Shown here piece by piece: positions 8,147-16,184 of a stretch of 64,000 nt of DNA; within the stretch, counting starts at the first letter, position 1; every line of letters begins with the position of its first letter. Source of the DNA: Streptomyces sp. NBC_01478 (GTDB taxonomy: Bacteria > Actinomycetota > Actinomycetes > Streptomycetales > Streptomycetaceae); contig NZ_CP109444.1 of assembly GCF_036227225.1 (NCBI RefSeq), positions 1,116,001 through 1,180,000 on the forward strand, in the 5' to 3' direction. The notes beneath the pieces are model-generated. The model searched no databases and was not told the DNA's origin. It saw only the letters and a list, made by a program, of their open reading frames with translations. The translations under genes were made by a program, and so were the position numbers.

Positions 8147-8180
8147 TTACCATATTGTTGCGTAAGTCAAGTAAGTTACT
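8147..8180 (-). promoter_or_regulatory. AT-rich promoter/operator upstream of marR
   Basis: An unusually AT-rich stretch for this window. On the minus strand it holds a -10-like TATGGT (8147-8152) and TTGACT, and a perfect palindrome AGTAAGTTACT (8170-8180) that would suit MarR autoregulation. The ten bases TCAAGTAAGT (8167-8176) recur in the 28-bp iterons near 49829. Confidence 0.45.
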
Positions 8181-8245
8181 GCGTGCGTTTACCCCGACTA
8201 CGGCGAAGACAGTACTTCACCGGCCGGACACCGCCGGCGCCGATG

Positions 8246-9898
8246 TCACCAGCGCTTCTGGCTCGCGAAGAACCGCTCGAAGAAGTCCGCCTTGGCCGCG
8301 TCCGCCAAGGCGAGAGTGCCGAACCGGTCGCCGAGTTCCATCGTGGTCGCGAAGCGGTGGTTCGCCGCCGGCCAGCGGGTGAGGCCGTGGCCGTTCGGGT
8401 CGCCGTGGGTCACGAAGTTCACCACGTAGTCGGACAGGGTGTCGGCGACCGCACGGTCGGCGTCGGTCCAGGGGAGGTTGGTGGCGTAGAGGTTGTCGAA
8501 GACGTAGTTGATCTCCGAACCGTGGTAGGCACCACGGGAGTTGGGCCCCGTCGCCGCCGGCGGGACGTGCTCCCAGTAGTAGGTGAACACCGGGCTCTTG
8601 GCCGTCTTCGCCCACTGGGCCGCCCACAGGTTCGCCGAGACGCGCGAGCCCTCGCGGGCGGAGGCGTTGCGGGCCTGGCCCGCCTCCGTGTCGGTGGTGG
8701 CGGGGTAGAGAGTCAGGAACTCGTCGGCGAGAGTGCCGTACTCCTTCTCGGCGGTGCTGAGGTAGTCCGCGAGCTTGACGGTCGGGCTCGGGGAGGCGCC
8801 GTTCTCGTCCTTGTTGCCGCCGGCCAGCACGGGTACATCGTTCAAGTGGCCACCCGCCAGGGCCTGTTCGTACGTCCAGGGCTTGACCCAGCCGTCGAGG
8901 ACCGGGCGGAACTCCGGCGGGTTGCCGTTCACCGGACCGCTGACCGTGGTGTCGTTCGCGTTCTGGCCCGCCATCAACTTGTCGACGGTCAGTGCGCGGA
9001 GAGCGTCGAGCGTGGTGGCGCCGAGTGCCGTGGCGTAGGCGGTTCCCTGGCTCTCGGCCGTCTCCAGGGTGCGGTACGACGCTGCCAGCGCGGCGATTTC
9101 GGGGTCGCCGGTGGCGCGGGCGCCGGCGCTCTCGGAGATCGCGCCCTGGAACAGGCCCTTGGCGAGCGGGGAGTAGATGAGGTGCATCACGGAGGCGCCG
9201 CCCGCCGACTGGCCGGCGATCGTCACCCGGTCCGGGTCGCCGCCGAACGCGGCGATGTTGCGCCGTACCCAGCGCAGGGCCTCGATCTGGTCGAGCAGCC
9301 CGTAGTTGCCGGACGCCTGGTGGCCGGACTCCGCGCCGAGTTCGGGGGTGGAGAGGAAACCGAACGCGCCGGTGCGGTAGTTGAGGGTGACCACGACCAG
9401 GCCCTTGGCGGCGAGGCCCGCGCCGTCGAAGCCGGGGTCGGAGGCATAGCCGCCGGTGAACCGGCCGCCGTAGATCCAGACCAGGACCGGGCGCTTCTCG
9501 CGTGAACTCGCGGCTCCGGTCCAGACGTTGAGGTTGAGGCAGTCCTCGCTCATCGTGACCGAGGCCGAACTCATCGTCTGCTGCGGGCAGATGTCCCCGA
9601 AGGTGTCCGCGACGCGCGCGCCGGTCCAGGAACTCGCCCGCTGCGGCGGGCGCCAGCGGTTGGCGCCCGCTGTGGTCGCCGCGTACGGCAGGCCCTTGAA
9701 GACGGTGACGCCGGAGACCAGGGACGCCACTCCGGAGATCCGGCCGGTGTCGATCCGGAGGGGGCCCGTCAGCGGGGTTCCGGTGGTTTCGCGGTCCGCC
9801 GCGTGGGCGCCGGTCCCGGTTCCGACGAGCGCGGCCGTCGCGGCGACGGTCAGCGATCCGTTGAGGAAGGTCCGACGGTTCATGGCGTTCGAAAGCAT
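8246..9898 (-). CDS. Secreted type-B carboxylesterase
   Basis: Carboxylesterase/lipase of 550 residues that hydrolyses carboxylic esters outside the cell. An N-terminal twin-arginine-like signal (NRRTFLNG, hydrophobic AATAALVGTG, cleavage after AHA near residue 33) indicates export. Catalytic Ser231 is in TIAGQSAGGAS, the acid is probably in GGNKDENGAS, and the His in GAYHGSEINYVF. ATG 9898 has AGGGAG six bases upstream; ATG 9883 is an alternative. It lies downstream of the polysaccharide deacetylase on the same strand with a 72-base gap, so it may have its own promoter. Confidence 0.9.
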   Translation of the reverse strand: MLSNAMNRRTFLNGSLTVAATAALVGTGTGAHAADRETTGTPLTGPLRIDTGRISGVASLVSGVTVFKGLPYAATTAGANRWRPPQRASSWTGARVADTFGDICPQQTMSSASVTMSEDCLNLNVWTGAASSREKRPVLVWIYGGRFTGGYASDPGFDGAGLAAKGLVVVTLNYRTGAFGFLSTPELGAESGHQASGNYGLLDQIEALRWVRRNIAAFGGDPDRVTIAGQSAGGASVMHLIYSPLAKGLFQGAISESAGARATGDPEIAALAASYRTLETAESQGTAYATALGATTLDALRALTVDKLMAGQNANDTTVSGPVNGNPPEFRPVLDGWVKPWTYEQALAGGHLNDVPVLAGGNKDENGASPSPTVKLADYLSTAEKEYGTLADEFLTLYPATTDTEAGQARNASAREGSRVSANLWAAQWAKTAKSPVFTYYWEHVPPAATGPNSRGAYHGSEINYVFDNLYATNLPWTDADRAVADTLSDYVVNFVTHGDPNGHGLTRWPAANHRFATTMELGDRFGTLALADAAKADFFERFFASQKRW

Positions 9899-9970
9899 GG
9901 GGGGCTCCCTGGTCTAGGTACTTGCGAACGTAAATTCCGGCGACCGGGAACGCCAACAATATTGTCAACT

Positions 9971-10714
9971 TCAGAGCGGATCCACAGCATGCTCCCGCAG
10001 CGGTCCCACGGCGAGGCCCCGTGTCGCGCAGGTGTCGAGGATGCGGGGCACGGCACCGAGGGTGGCGCGCCAGGAACCGGGTGCCGAGGTGCAGTCGGAG
10101 TCGTGCAGCAGGATCGTGCCGCCGCCGCGCAGGTCCTCGGTGACGGTCCGGTGGACCGACTCCGGTGTGGCGCGCGCCCGCCAGTCCTCGCCCCAGGCCG
10201 TCCACAGCACCGGCGTGAGCTCCAGGCGGCGGGCCGCGAGATGGGCGGCGGTCGACATCACGCCGTAGGGCGGGCGGAAGAGCCGTGGTGTGCGCCCGGT
10301 GAGGTCGCCGACCGTGTCACGGGCGCGGGCCAGGTCGTCGCAGGTGGCGCGAGGCCCGCGCAGCAGAAGCGGGCGATGGAGCCACCCGTGAACGGCGATC
10401 TCATGTCCGGCAGCGGCGATCTCGCGGACCAGGCCGGGGGCGCGTACCGCCTGGCTGCCCAGGAGAAAGAACGTGGCGTGGACTCGGCGCTCGTCGAGCA
10501 GGCGCAGGAACAGCGGGGTGGACAGCGGGTCAGGCCCGTCGTCGAAGGTGAGCGCCACGTGGTCCGGCCGGCCGCGGCCGGCGAGGCGGGGCATGACACG
10601 GTTGCGCAGCGGACCGTAGGTGGAGAGGACGGGAGCGGCGTACGCGGCGGCGAGAATCGGGAGTGCGGGGAGCGCAACGCGGGCGGTCGTACGGAGGAAA
10701 CGGGTGGCGGTCAC
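9971..10714 (-). CDS. Polysaccharide deacetylase (NodB/CE4 family), membrane-anchored
   Basis: A 247-residue CE4 deacetylase removing N- or O-acetyl groups from a surface glycan such as peptidoglycan or chitin-like polymers. CE4 motifs: TFDDGPD (catalytic base and metal Asp), HGWLH (HxxxH metal ligands), RPPYG and ILLHD. The N-terminus has a hydrophobic anchor (VALPALPILAAAYAAPVL), placing the enzyme at the outer membrane face. Start GTG 10714 has only a weak ribosome site. It follows the glycosyltransferase gene by 100 bases on the same strand, suggesting a joint role in envelope glycan making or remodelling. Confidence 0.88.
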   Translation of the reverse strand: MTATRFLRTTARVALPALPILAAAYAAPVLSTYGPLRNRVMPRLAGRGRPDHVALTFDDGPDPLSTPLFLRLLDERRVHATFFLLGSQAVRAPGLVREIAAAGHEIAVHGWLHRPLLLRGPRATCDDLARARDTVGDLTGRTPRLFRPPYGVMSTAAHLAARRLELTPVLWTAWGEDWRARATPESVHRTVTEDLRGGGTILLHDSDCTSAPGSWRATLGAVPRILDTCATRGLAVGPLREHAVDPL

Positions 10715-10814
10715 GAGAGAGGGCCCTTCTCACGACCCGCGACGGACGTCGTGTGCGCGGAGACATGGAGGCACGGCACCTCGCACGCGGCCACAAGGAC
10801 AAGGCCTACGGCGT

Positions 10815-12254
10815 TCACGCGTGGCGCCCCTTCGCGTAACCCTCGTGGGACAGGTGCCCCGCATGGTGCGCATGGCCCGGGTTGTCGAGGTCGAAGCCCT
10901 GTCCTATCGCGTGCATCAGGCCCGGGCCGCTCTCGGTCGTGGCGACGGCTGTGCCGACCGCGCCCGCCCAGACCGCGCAGGCCAGGGCGGTGGTGGTCGC
11001 GAGGCGCCGGGCGGCGGGACGGGTGGTCCGTCTGGCTGCGGGCGCGGCGGTAAGGGGGCCGGTGCCCGTGCGGCAGATTCCGGCCGTCTCGGTGGCCGGG
11101 CCGCGGTCCGGGCCGTGGGGGTTGCCCGCGAACAGGGCGAGGCCCGCCTCCCGTTGCAACAGCCCCCGTGGGCCGTCGATCAACTCGCCCAGGACGTGCT
11201 TGAGTTGGGCCGGGTCCCGGATCCACGCGGCGACGCCCGCCTCGTCCAGGGCGGCGGCGTTGGTCAGTCCGTGGCCGGGTATGCAGCCGTAGCTGGCGAC
11301 GGGCAGGCCCGCGGCGAAGGCTTCCAGGGAGGTCAGGCCGCCCGCGTTCTGGACCAGGACGTCGGCGGCGTGCATCAGGCCGGGCATGTCGTCGACCCAG
11401 CCGTGGACGTGTTCGATGCCGTCCGCGCGGAGCTGGTCGGCCAGTGTCCCGTTGCGGCCGCAGACGACGAGCGGTACGGCCGCGCCGCAGTCGCGCAGGT
11501 CACGGGCGACCTGTCGGACCGGGCCCACGCCCCAGGAACCGGCGACCAGCAAGGCGAGAGGAGCATTCTCGGGCAGGCCGAAGCGGGCGCGGGCCGCGGC
11601 GCGTTCCGGCGCGGCCACGGGGCGGAAGCGCGGGTCGGCGACCGGGCCGCACACACGGACGTCGCGCGCACCGGCGGCCCGGGCCTGCGCGGCGGGCACC
11701 GCGTGCAGCGCGAGGTGGACGTCGACGCCGTCGGCCACCCACAGCGGGTGAACCGAGAAGTCGGTGAGGTAGGTGAGGACGGGCGCGGGCAGCCGGCCGT
11801 CGAGCCGGAGGTTGCCCAGGACCCGGCTCGCGCCCGGGTAGGTCGACACGACGGCGCCGGTGTCCGCGGGCAGGGCGCGCAGCAGCCGTTCCTCGGCGGA
11901 GCGCAGCAGGGTTCGCGCGAGAAGGCCGCCGCCTCCGGCGCGTTCGGTGCTGCTGTAGATCCGCTGGTAGGCCCACGGCGCCCGGACGAGCAACCGGTGG
12001 TAGCCGTCCCGCACCAGCCGGCCGAGCCGCGCGGGCAGCACGTCCAGCAGGTCGAACCGGTCGACCGTGAGGCCGGACGCCACCAACCGCCGCTCCAGTT
12101 CGGCGGCGGCGCCGTCGTGACCGGCTCCGACGCTCGCGGAGACGATCACGACCCGCTCGGCCGACGGCGGACGGCGGGGCGGGGTCGTCTGCCGGGGGCG
12201 CAGGGTGGCGGCCGCGAGGGCACGCAGATGCACCGTACTTCCGAGGTGGGGCAT
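10815..12254 (-). CDS. MGDG-synthase-like glycosyltransferase with C-terminal membrane segment
   Basis: GT28/MurG-related glycosyltransferase of 479 residues. The N-terminal MGDG-synthase-type motif is ERVVIVSASVGAGHDGAAAEL (near residue 33), and the sugar-nucleotide donor half has HGWVDDMPGLMHAADVLVQNAGGLTSLEAFAAGLPV. After the catalytic part, residues about 410-440 form a membrane helix (TTTALACAVWAGAVGTAVA), followed by a His-rich tail GHAHHAGHLSHEG; this C-terminal extension is unusual for the family. It probably adds a sugar to a lipid at the membrane. ATG 12254 has GGAGG upstream. Three BlaI-like boxes lie between it and the divergent BlaI gene, suggesting BlaI control. Confidence 0.85.
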   Translation of the reverse strand: MPHLGSTVHLRALAAATLRPRQTTPPRRPPSAERVVIVSASVGAGHDGAAAELERRLVASGLTVDRFDLLDVLPARLGRLVRDGYHRLLVRAPWAYQRIYSSTERAGGGGLLARTLLRSAEERLLRALPADTGAVVSTYPGASRVLGNLRLDGRLPAPVLTYLTDFSVHPLWVADGVDVHLALHAVPAAQARAAGARDVRVCGPVADPRFRPVAAPERAAARARFGLPENAPLALLVAGSWGVGPVRQVARDLRDCGAAVPLVVCGRNGTLADQLRADGIEHVHGWVDDMPGLMHAADVLVQNAGGLTSLEAFAAGLPVASYGCIPGHGLTNAAALDEAGVAAWIRDPAQLKHVLGELIDGPRGLLQREAGLALFAGNPHGPDRGPATETAGICRTGTGPLTAAPAARRTTRPAARRLATTTALACAVWAGAVGTAVATTESGPGLMHAIGQGFDLDNPGHAHHAGHLSHEGYAKGRHA

Positions 12255-12293
12255 GGGCTTTTTCCTCCGCAGGTGGAGTGGAGCGGCGAAACT

Positions 12294-12376
12294 CTACAAC
12301 ATGTAGTAGTTAAGCTCGTACAACATGTAGGAGTTCGGATCCGCAAAGCCCTTGGCGCACTTTCTACAGGCCGTAG
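12294..12376. promoter_or_regulatory. Three BlaI/MecI-type operator boxes
   Basis: Box 1 CTACAACATGTAG (12294-12306), box 2 TACAACATGTA (12319-12329) and box 3 CTACAGGCCGTAG (12364-12376). Boxes 1 and 2 share the same 11-base core 24 bases apart. The TACA...TGTA palindrome is the known core of BlaI/MecI operators. They lie between the divergent glycosyltransferase and blaI-like genes. Confidence 0.75.
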
Positions 12377-12429
12377 TAGGTCGACGAGTAGGCTGTGCCG
12401 TCGAGCGGCGAAAGGCGGTGGGGTGAACA

Positions 12430-12855
12430 GTGCAGGACCGGAAGAGCGACGAGCCGGGTGCGACGTCCGGCAGGCGGGCACGCGGTGAGCTGGAGAGCGG
12501 GGTTCTCGCCGCCCTCTACGGGGCCGACGAGCCGCAGACCGCGCGCCAGGTCAGGGAGCGGCTGCCGGGAGACCTCGCGTACACCACCGTGCTGACGATC
12601 CTGTCGCGCCTGTACGACAAGGGGATGCTCGTCCGGCACCGCGCGGGCCGCGGGTACGCGTACGCGCCGGCCCGGGACGAGGCGACGCACACCGCGGACC
12701 GGATGCGCTCCCTGCTGGAGCACGGCACCGACCGTGAGGCGGTGCTCACCCGCTTCGTCTCCGAACTCTCCGCGCAGGACGAGCAGTTGCTGCAGCGACT
12801 GCTCGCAGGGCACGACGGGCCGCACCGCACCGACCGCACCGACGAAGGACCGTGA
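12430..12855 (+). CDS. BlaI/MecI/CopY family repressor
   Basis: A 141-residue winged-helix repressor. The BlaI fold is visible as GELESGVLAALYGADEPQTARQVRERLPGDLAYTTVLTILSRLYDKGMLVRHRAGRGYAYAPARD, followed by the C-terminal dimer region. GTG 12430 follows a purine-rich AAAGGCGGTGGGG. It is coupled to the M56 protease gene four bases downstream; in this class the membrane protease senses envelope stress or a beta-lactam and leads to repressor cleavage. It should bind the three boxes upstream and so control itself and the divergent glycosyltransferase. Confidence 0.92.
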   Translation: MQDRKSDEPGATSGRRARGELESGVLAALYGADEPQTARQVRERLPGDLAYTTVLTILSRLYDKGMLVRHRAGRGYAYAPARDEATHTADRMRSLLEHGTDREAVLTRFVSELSAQDEQLLQRLLAGHDGPHRTDRTDEGP

Positions 12856-12859
12856 GCCG

Positions 12860-13864
12860 GTGCTGATCAGCGTGTACGTCCCCCTCCTGATCACCATGGT
12901 CCTCGCGGTGTTCGCACCCCGCGCCGCCCGCCGGCTGGCGCCGCGCCCGGCCGCCTGGTCACTGGCCTCCGCCGCGCTGGTGGCGTCGCTGGGCTGGCTG
13001 GGTTCGCTGGCGTTGCTGGCATTCGCCGGGCTGGTGCAGCTCCCCGAGGTCGCCGAGGAGGGCCGGTGGTCGGTCGCGGCCGTGCGCGCCTCCGACCCGG
13101 TCCACCTCACCGTCGCCGGGGCCGCCGCACTCGCCCTCCTCGCGTCCCTCACGGGTCTCACCGTCGCCGCCGCACGTCAGCTACGGCATCTGCGCTGGGC
13201 CCGTCGCGAGTGCCGACTGCTGCCCGGCGACACGGAGTTGGCCGTTCTGGACATGGAGGTCCCGGAGGCGTTCGCGCTGCCGGGGGCGCCCGGGCGGATC
13301 GTGGTGTCGCGCGGGATGCTGCGCTGTCTGAACGACCGCGAACGCGAGGCGCTGCTCGCCCACGAGCGGGCACATCTGCGCGGTCGGCACCATCTCTTCC
13401 AGACCCTCTGGCGGCTCTCCGCCGCCGCGAATCCCTTGCTGCGACCGCTGTCCCACGCGGGCGGCTTCGTCCTGGAGCGCTGGGCCGACGAGGAGGCGGC
13501 GGTGCGCGTCGGCGATCGTACGGTCGTCGCCCATGCCGTGGGCCGGGCCGCGCTCGCCACCTCGGCGAACCGTTCCCGCCCGGCGCTGGCCGCGACCGGC
13601 GGGGCGGTGCCGCAGCGGGTGCGGGCACTGCTCGCGCCTCCTCCCCCGCGCCGGGCCCTGCCGTTCGTCGCGGGCGCCGTGCTGCTCGTCGTGTGCTGCG
13701 CGAGCCTGGCGGACGCCGCGACCGACAGCGAGGAGATGCTCGAGACGGCACAGCGCGCGGCATGCGTGACGGCTCAGGCGACGGTCACTCCGTCCCCGTC
13801 GGCAGCACCGCACGGGCCCTGCTGTGAACACGGCCAACAGGACGGGCCCGTCCGACACCGGTGA
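12860..13864 (+). CDS. M56 family membrane metallopeptidase (BlaR1/MecR1-type protease domain)
   Basis: Integral membrane zinc protease of 334 residues. Zinc motif HERAH sits in EALLAHERAHLRGRHH, with LERWADEEAA following as the third-ligand region. Several membrane helices precede it (VYVPLLITMVLAVFA, AAWSLASAALVASLGWL, VAGAAALALLASLTG) and one follows (ALPFVAGAVLLVVCC). It lacks the penicillin-binding sensor domain of BlaR1, as usual for actinobacterial BlaI partners. GTG 12860 is four bases after the blaI stop. A Cys/His-rich tail (CCEHGQ) is unusual. Confidence 0.88.
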   Translation: MLISVYVPLLITMVLAVFAPRAARRLAPRPAAWSLASAALVASLGWLGSLALLAFAGLVQLPEVAEEGRWSVAAVRASDPVHLTVAGAAALALLASLTGLTVAAARQLRHLRWARRECRLLPGDTELAVLDMEVPEAFALPGAPGRIVVSRGMLRCLNDREREALLAHERAHLRGRHHLFQTLWRLSAAANPLLRPLSHAGGFVLERWADEEAAVRVGDRTVVAHAVGRAALATSANRSRPALAATGGAVPQRVRALLAPPPPRRALPFVAGAVLLVVCCASLADAATDSEEMLETAQRAACVTAQATVTPSPSAAPHGPCCEHGQQDGPVRHR

Positions 13865-14079
13865 CGGGCCGGCCGCCACCCCCTTCTGCGCGGACACCCT
13901 CCGATCGCCCCGAGTCGGCACCGCGAGGAACACCCCCTCAACAGCGCCGATCGCACCCTCCGCCCGAAATACACCCGTGTTATCGTCGCCCTACCCATTG
14001 CCAGGAATCCTGTCGATCGAAAACCTGGCGACCGGGCTCCCCTCGTCGAGCGCACTCCACGAATCACGAATGGAGCGGC

Positions 14080-15015
14080 ATGTCCCTCCTGGCCCGGCCC
14101 GCGGTGGCCGCCTTCGCCGCCAAGTCCCTGCAGCGTCTCTCCGTGATGGCCGACCGGCGCCCGAGCGGGCGCGGCTCCGCCGCCTCCTCGCATCAGCGGC
14201 TTCCTGAATTCCCGCGCCGGACACGGGAGTTGACGATCCCGACGAGCATCGCCCCGGCGCGCGCCACGGTGTATCTGCCCGCCGGAGAGGGGCCGCCTCC
14301 GCCGGTGCACGTGAACTTCCACGGCGGTGGCTATGTCGTTCCGCTGACCGAACTCGACGATCCCCTGTGCCGTTTCCTCGCGGCGGAGGCGGGTGTCGTC
14401 GTGGTCAACGTGGACTACGTCGTCGCGCCGCAGTACCCCTTCCCCGCGCCGACCCGGCAGGCCTTCGAGGTGGTCCGGTGGATCGCGGAGCACGGCGGGG
14501 AGCAGGGCTGGGACGGCGAGCGGCTCACCGTGGGCGGGCAGAGCGCCGGGGGCGGGCTCGCGGCGGCGGTGGCGCGGCAGGCGCTGGAGGAGGGCGGGCC
14601 CTCGATCGCGCTCCAGGTGCTGCACTATCCGCCGCTGGACCTCGCGACCAGCGCGAAGGACAAGCGGTCCGCCATCGCCAAGCCGGTGTTGCGGCCCTGG
14701 ATGGCGGAGGTCTTCGACACGTCGTACGTCCCGGATCCGACGGTGCGTGCCGACCGGCTGGTGTCGCCCGCCCATCCGTCGGACACCGCGGACCTCAAGG
14801 GCATCGCACCGGCGCTGGTCGTCACGGCGGAGTACGACCTGCTCAAGGCCGAAGGCGTGCGCTACGCCGACCGGTTGCGTACGGCGGGCGCTCTGGTGGA
14901 GCACGTCGACGTCGCCGGAGCCGACCACGGCTACGACGGCACGGACGACGAACGGGCGCTGCAGACCTACGCCCTGATCGCCCGTCAGGTACGGGAGGCC
15001 GTGGGCACGGGCTGA
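14080..15015 (+). CDS. Alpha/beta hydrolase, hormone-sensitive-lipase family
   Basis: Esterase of 311 residues. Oxyanion motif HGGG in NFHGGGYVV, nucleophile in TVGGQSAGGGLAAA, acid in VVTAEYDLLKAEG and histidine in GADHGYDG complete the HSL-family triad. Likely hydrolyses short or medium acyl esters in the cytoplasm; no signal peptide is seen. ATG 14080 has a GGAG four bases upstream, a little close. About 215 bases separate it from the M56 gene, so it is probably a separate unit. A strong shared terminator follows. Confidence 0.85.
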   Translation: MSLLARPAVAAFAAKSLQRLSVMADRRPSGRGSAASSHQRLPEFPRRTRELTIPTSIAPARATVYLPAGEGPPPPVHVNFHGGGYVVPLTELDDPLCRFLAAEAGVVVVNVDYVVAPQYPFPAPTRQAFEVVRWIAEHGGEQGWDGERLTVGGQSAGGGLAAAVARQALEEGGPSIALQVLHYPPLDLATSAKDKRSAIAKPVLRPWMAEVFDTSYVPDPTVRADRLVSPAHPSDTADLKGIAPALVVTAEYDLLKAEGVRYADRLRTAGALVEHVDVAGADHGYDGTDDERALQTYALIARQVREAVGTG

Positions 15016-15033
15016 ACCACCCGCGCGGACAAC

Positions 15034-15076
15034 GCACTTCGCCGACCGTCCTCCTCCAGGACGGTCGGCGAAGTGC
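15034..15076. terminator. Strong bidirectional terminator hairpin
   Basis: Arms 15034-15052 and 15058-15076 pair perfectly over 19 bases with a five-base loop (CCTCC). The hairpin lies between the ends of two convergent genes, so it probably ends transcription in both directions. Confidence 0.88.
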
Positions 15077-15083
15077 CGTTGGG

Positions 15084-16163
15084 TCACGCCGAGGGCACCG
15101 GCTCCGGCGGAGTGAGGCCGAACTTCCCTGCCGCCTCGGTCAGTTCGCGCCACACCTTGGGCGCGACGGGGATGCCCTTCGCACCCCGCCCCTCGGCGAC
15201 CGCCGCGCTGCGCTCACCGGGGTAGAAGACGCCCTCCGCGCCGTCCGCCGGAGGCAGTCGCTTGAGGGTGGCCAGCGTTCCGTCGACCGCCTCGGTGAAG
15301 GCGGCCGGGTCGCCGAAGGCCGCCGGGTCGAGGGCGATGAGGAGGGCGTTCTGGCGGTGCTTGCGGCCCTGGGGATCGTCCGAGTGGAACGCGGCGAAGA
15401 TCGGCGCACCGACCAGCACGCTGGTGAGCAGCTCGAAGGCGAGGGACATGCCGGAGCCCTTGGCGCCTCCCAACGGCAGTGGCATGACGGCCAGTTCGGG
15501 ATCAGTGGTCGGCGTGCCGTCGGCGGTGGCCGCCGCACCCTCGGGCAGCGGGGTGCCGCTCGCCTTCGCCTGGCGGATCTTGCCCAGGGCGATGGTCGCG
15601 GTGGCCATGTCGAGGAGCAGGGGTGCGTGGGCGTCGGCCGGTACGGCGATGGCGAGCGGGCTGGTGGCCACGGCGGCGCCCTTGACGCCGGTGTAGCCCA
15701 TGTTGGGCATCCCGGAGACATAGCCGATGCCGACGAGACCCTGCTCGGCGATCTTCGACACGTAGTAGCCGATGGCGCCGGTGTGGACCGTGCGGCGGAC
15801 CCCGACGGCGGCAACTCCACTGATCCTGGCGCGGGTTACCGCCTCGTCGGCGGCGGCGCTGAGGGCCACCGGGCCGGGCGCGCGGTCGGCGTCCAGGACG
15901 GCGGCGGCCGGGGTGGTGGACTCGATCCTGATGTCGGCATCGGCGTTGGCCACGCCCTTGGCGAGGAGTTCCAGGTAGGCGGGGACGCGGGCGATGCCGT
16001 GCGAGTCGACGCCGCGCAGCGCGGCCCAGACGAACACGTCGCCGGTGGTGCGCGCCTGCTCGGCGTTCAGACCGCCCTTCTCCAGGAGTGCGGCGGAGAA
16101 GGTGCGCAGGTCGTCGGCGGCGACAAGTACCTTGCCCGGCTTGGGCGTTGCGGTGTCGGACAT
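15084..16163 (-). CDS. Ldh family (malate/L-lactate type-2) NAD(P)-dependent dehydrogenase
   Basis: A 359-residue member of the YlbC/YiaK-type dehydrogenase fold, unrelated to classical Rossmann lactate dehydrogenases. Typical blocks: AALRGVDSHGIARVPAYLELL with the catalytic His, NMGYTGVKGAAVATSPLAIAVP and GGAKGSGMSLAFELLTSVL. It would interconvert a 2-hydroxyacid (or delta-1-imino acid) and the 2-oxoacid. It is the last gene of a leftward set (TPP enzyme, amidohydrolase), 21 bases after the TPP enzyme gene, so its product may feed or drain the 2-oxoacid used by that enzyme. Confidence 0.85.
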   Translation of the reverse strand: MSDTATPKPGKVLVAADDLRTFSAALLEKGGLNAEQARTTGDVFVWAALRGVDSHGIARVPAYLELLAKGVANADADIRIESTTPAAAVLDADRAPGPVALSAAADEAVTRARISGVAAVGVRRTVHTGAIGYYVSKIAEQGLVGIGYVSGMPNMGYTGVKGAAVATSPLAIAVPADAHAPLLLDMATATIALGKIRQAKASGTPLPEGAAATADGTPTTDPELAVMPLPLGGAKGSGMSLAFELLTSVLVGAPIFAAFHSDDPQGRKHRQNALLIALDPAAFGDPAAFTEAVDGTLATLKRLPPADGAEGVFYPGERSAAVAEGRGAKGIPVAPKVWRELTEAAGKFGLTPPEPVPSA

Positions 16164-16184
16164 GGTGGCGGGTGCCTTCCTGGT

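Noticed and set aside
9956..9965. ACAATATTGT palindrome between deacetylase and esterase genes
   Set aside because: Only ten bases and self-complementary AT sequence is expected by chance in the few AT-rich gaps; no matching second site was found.
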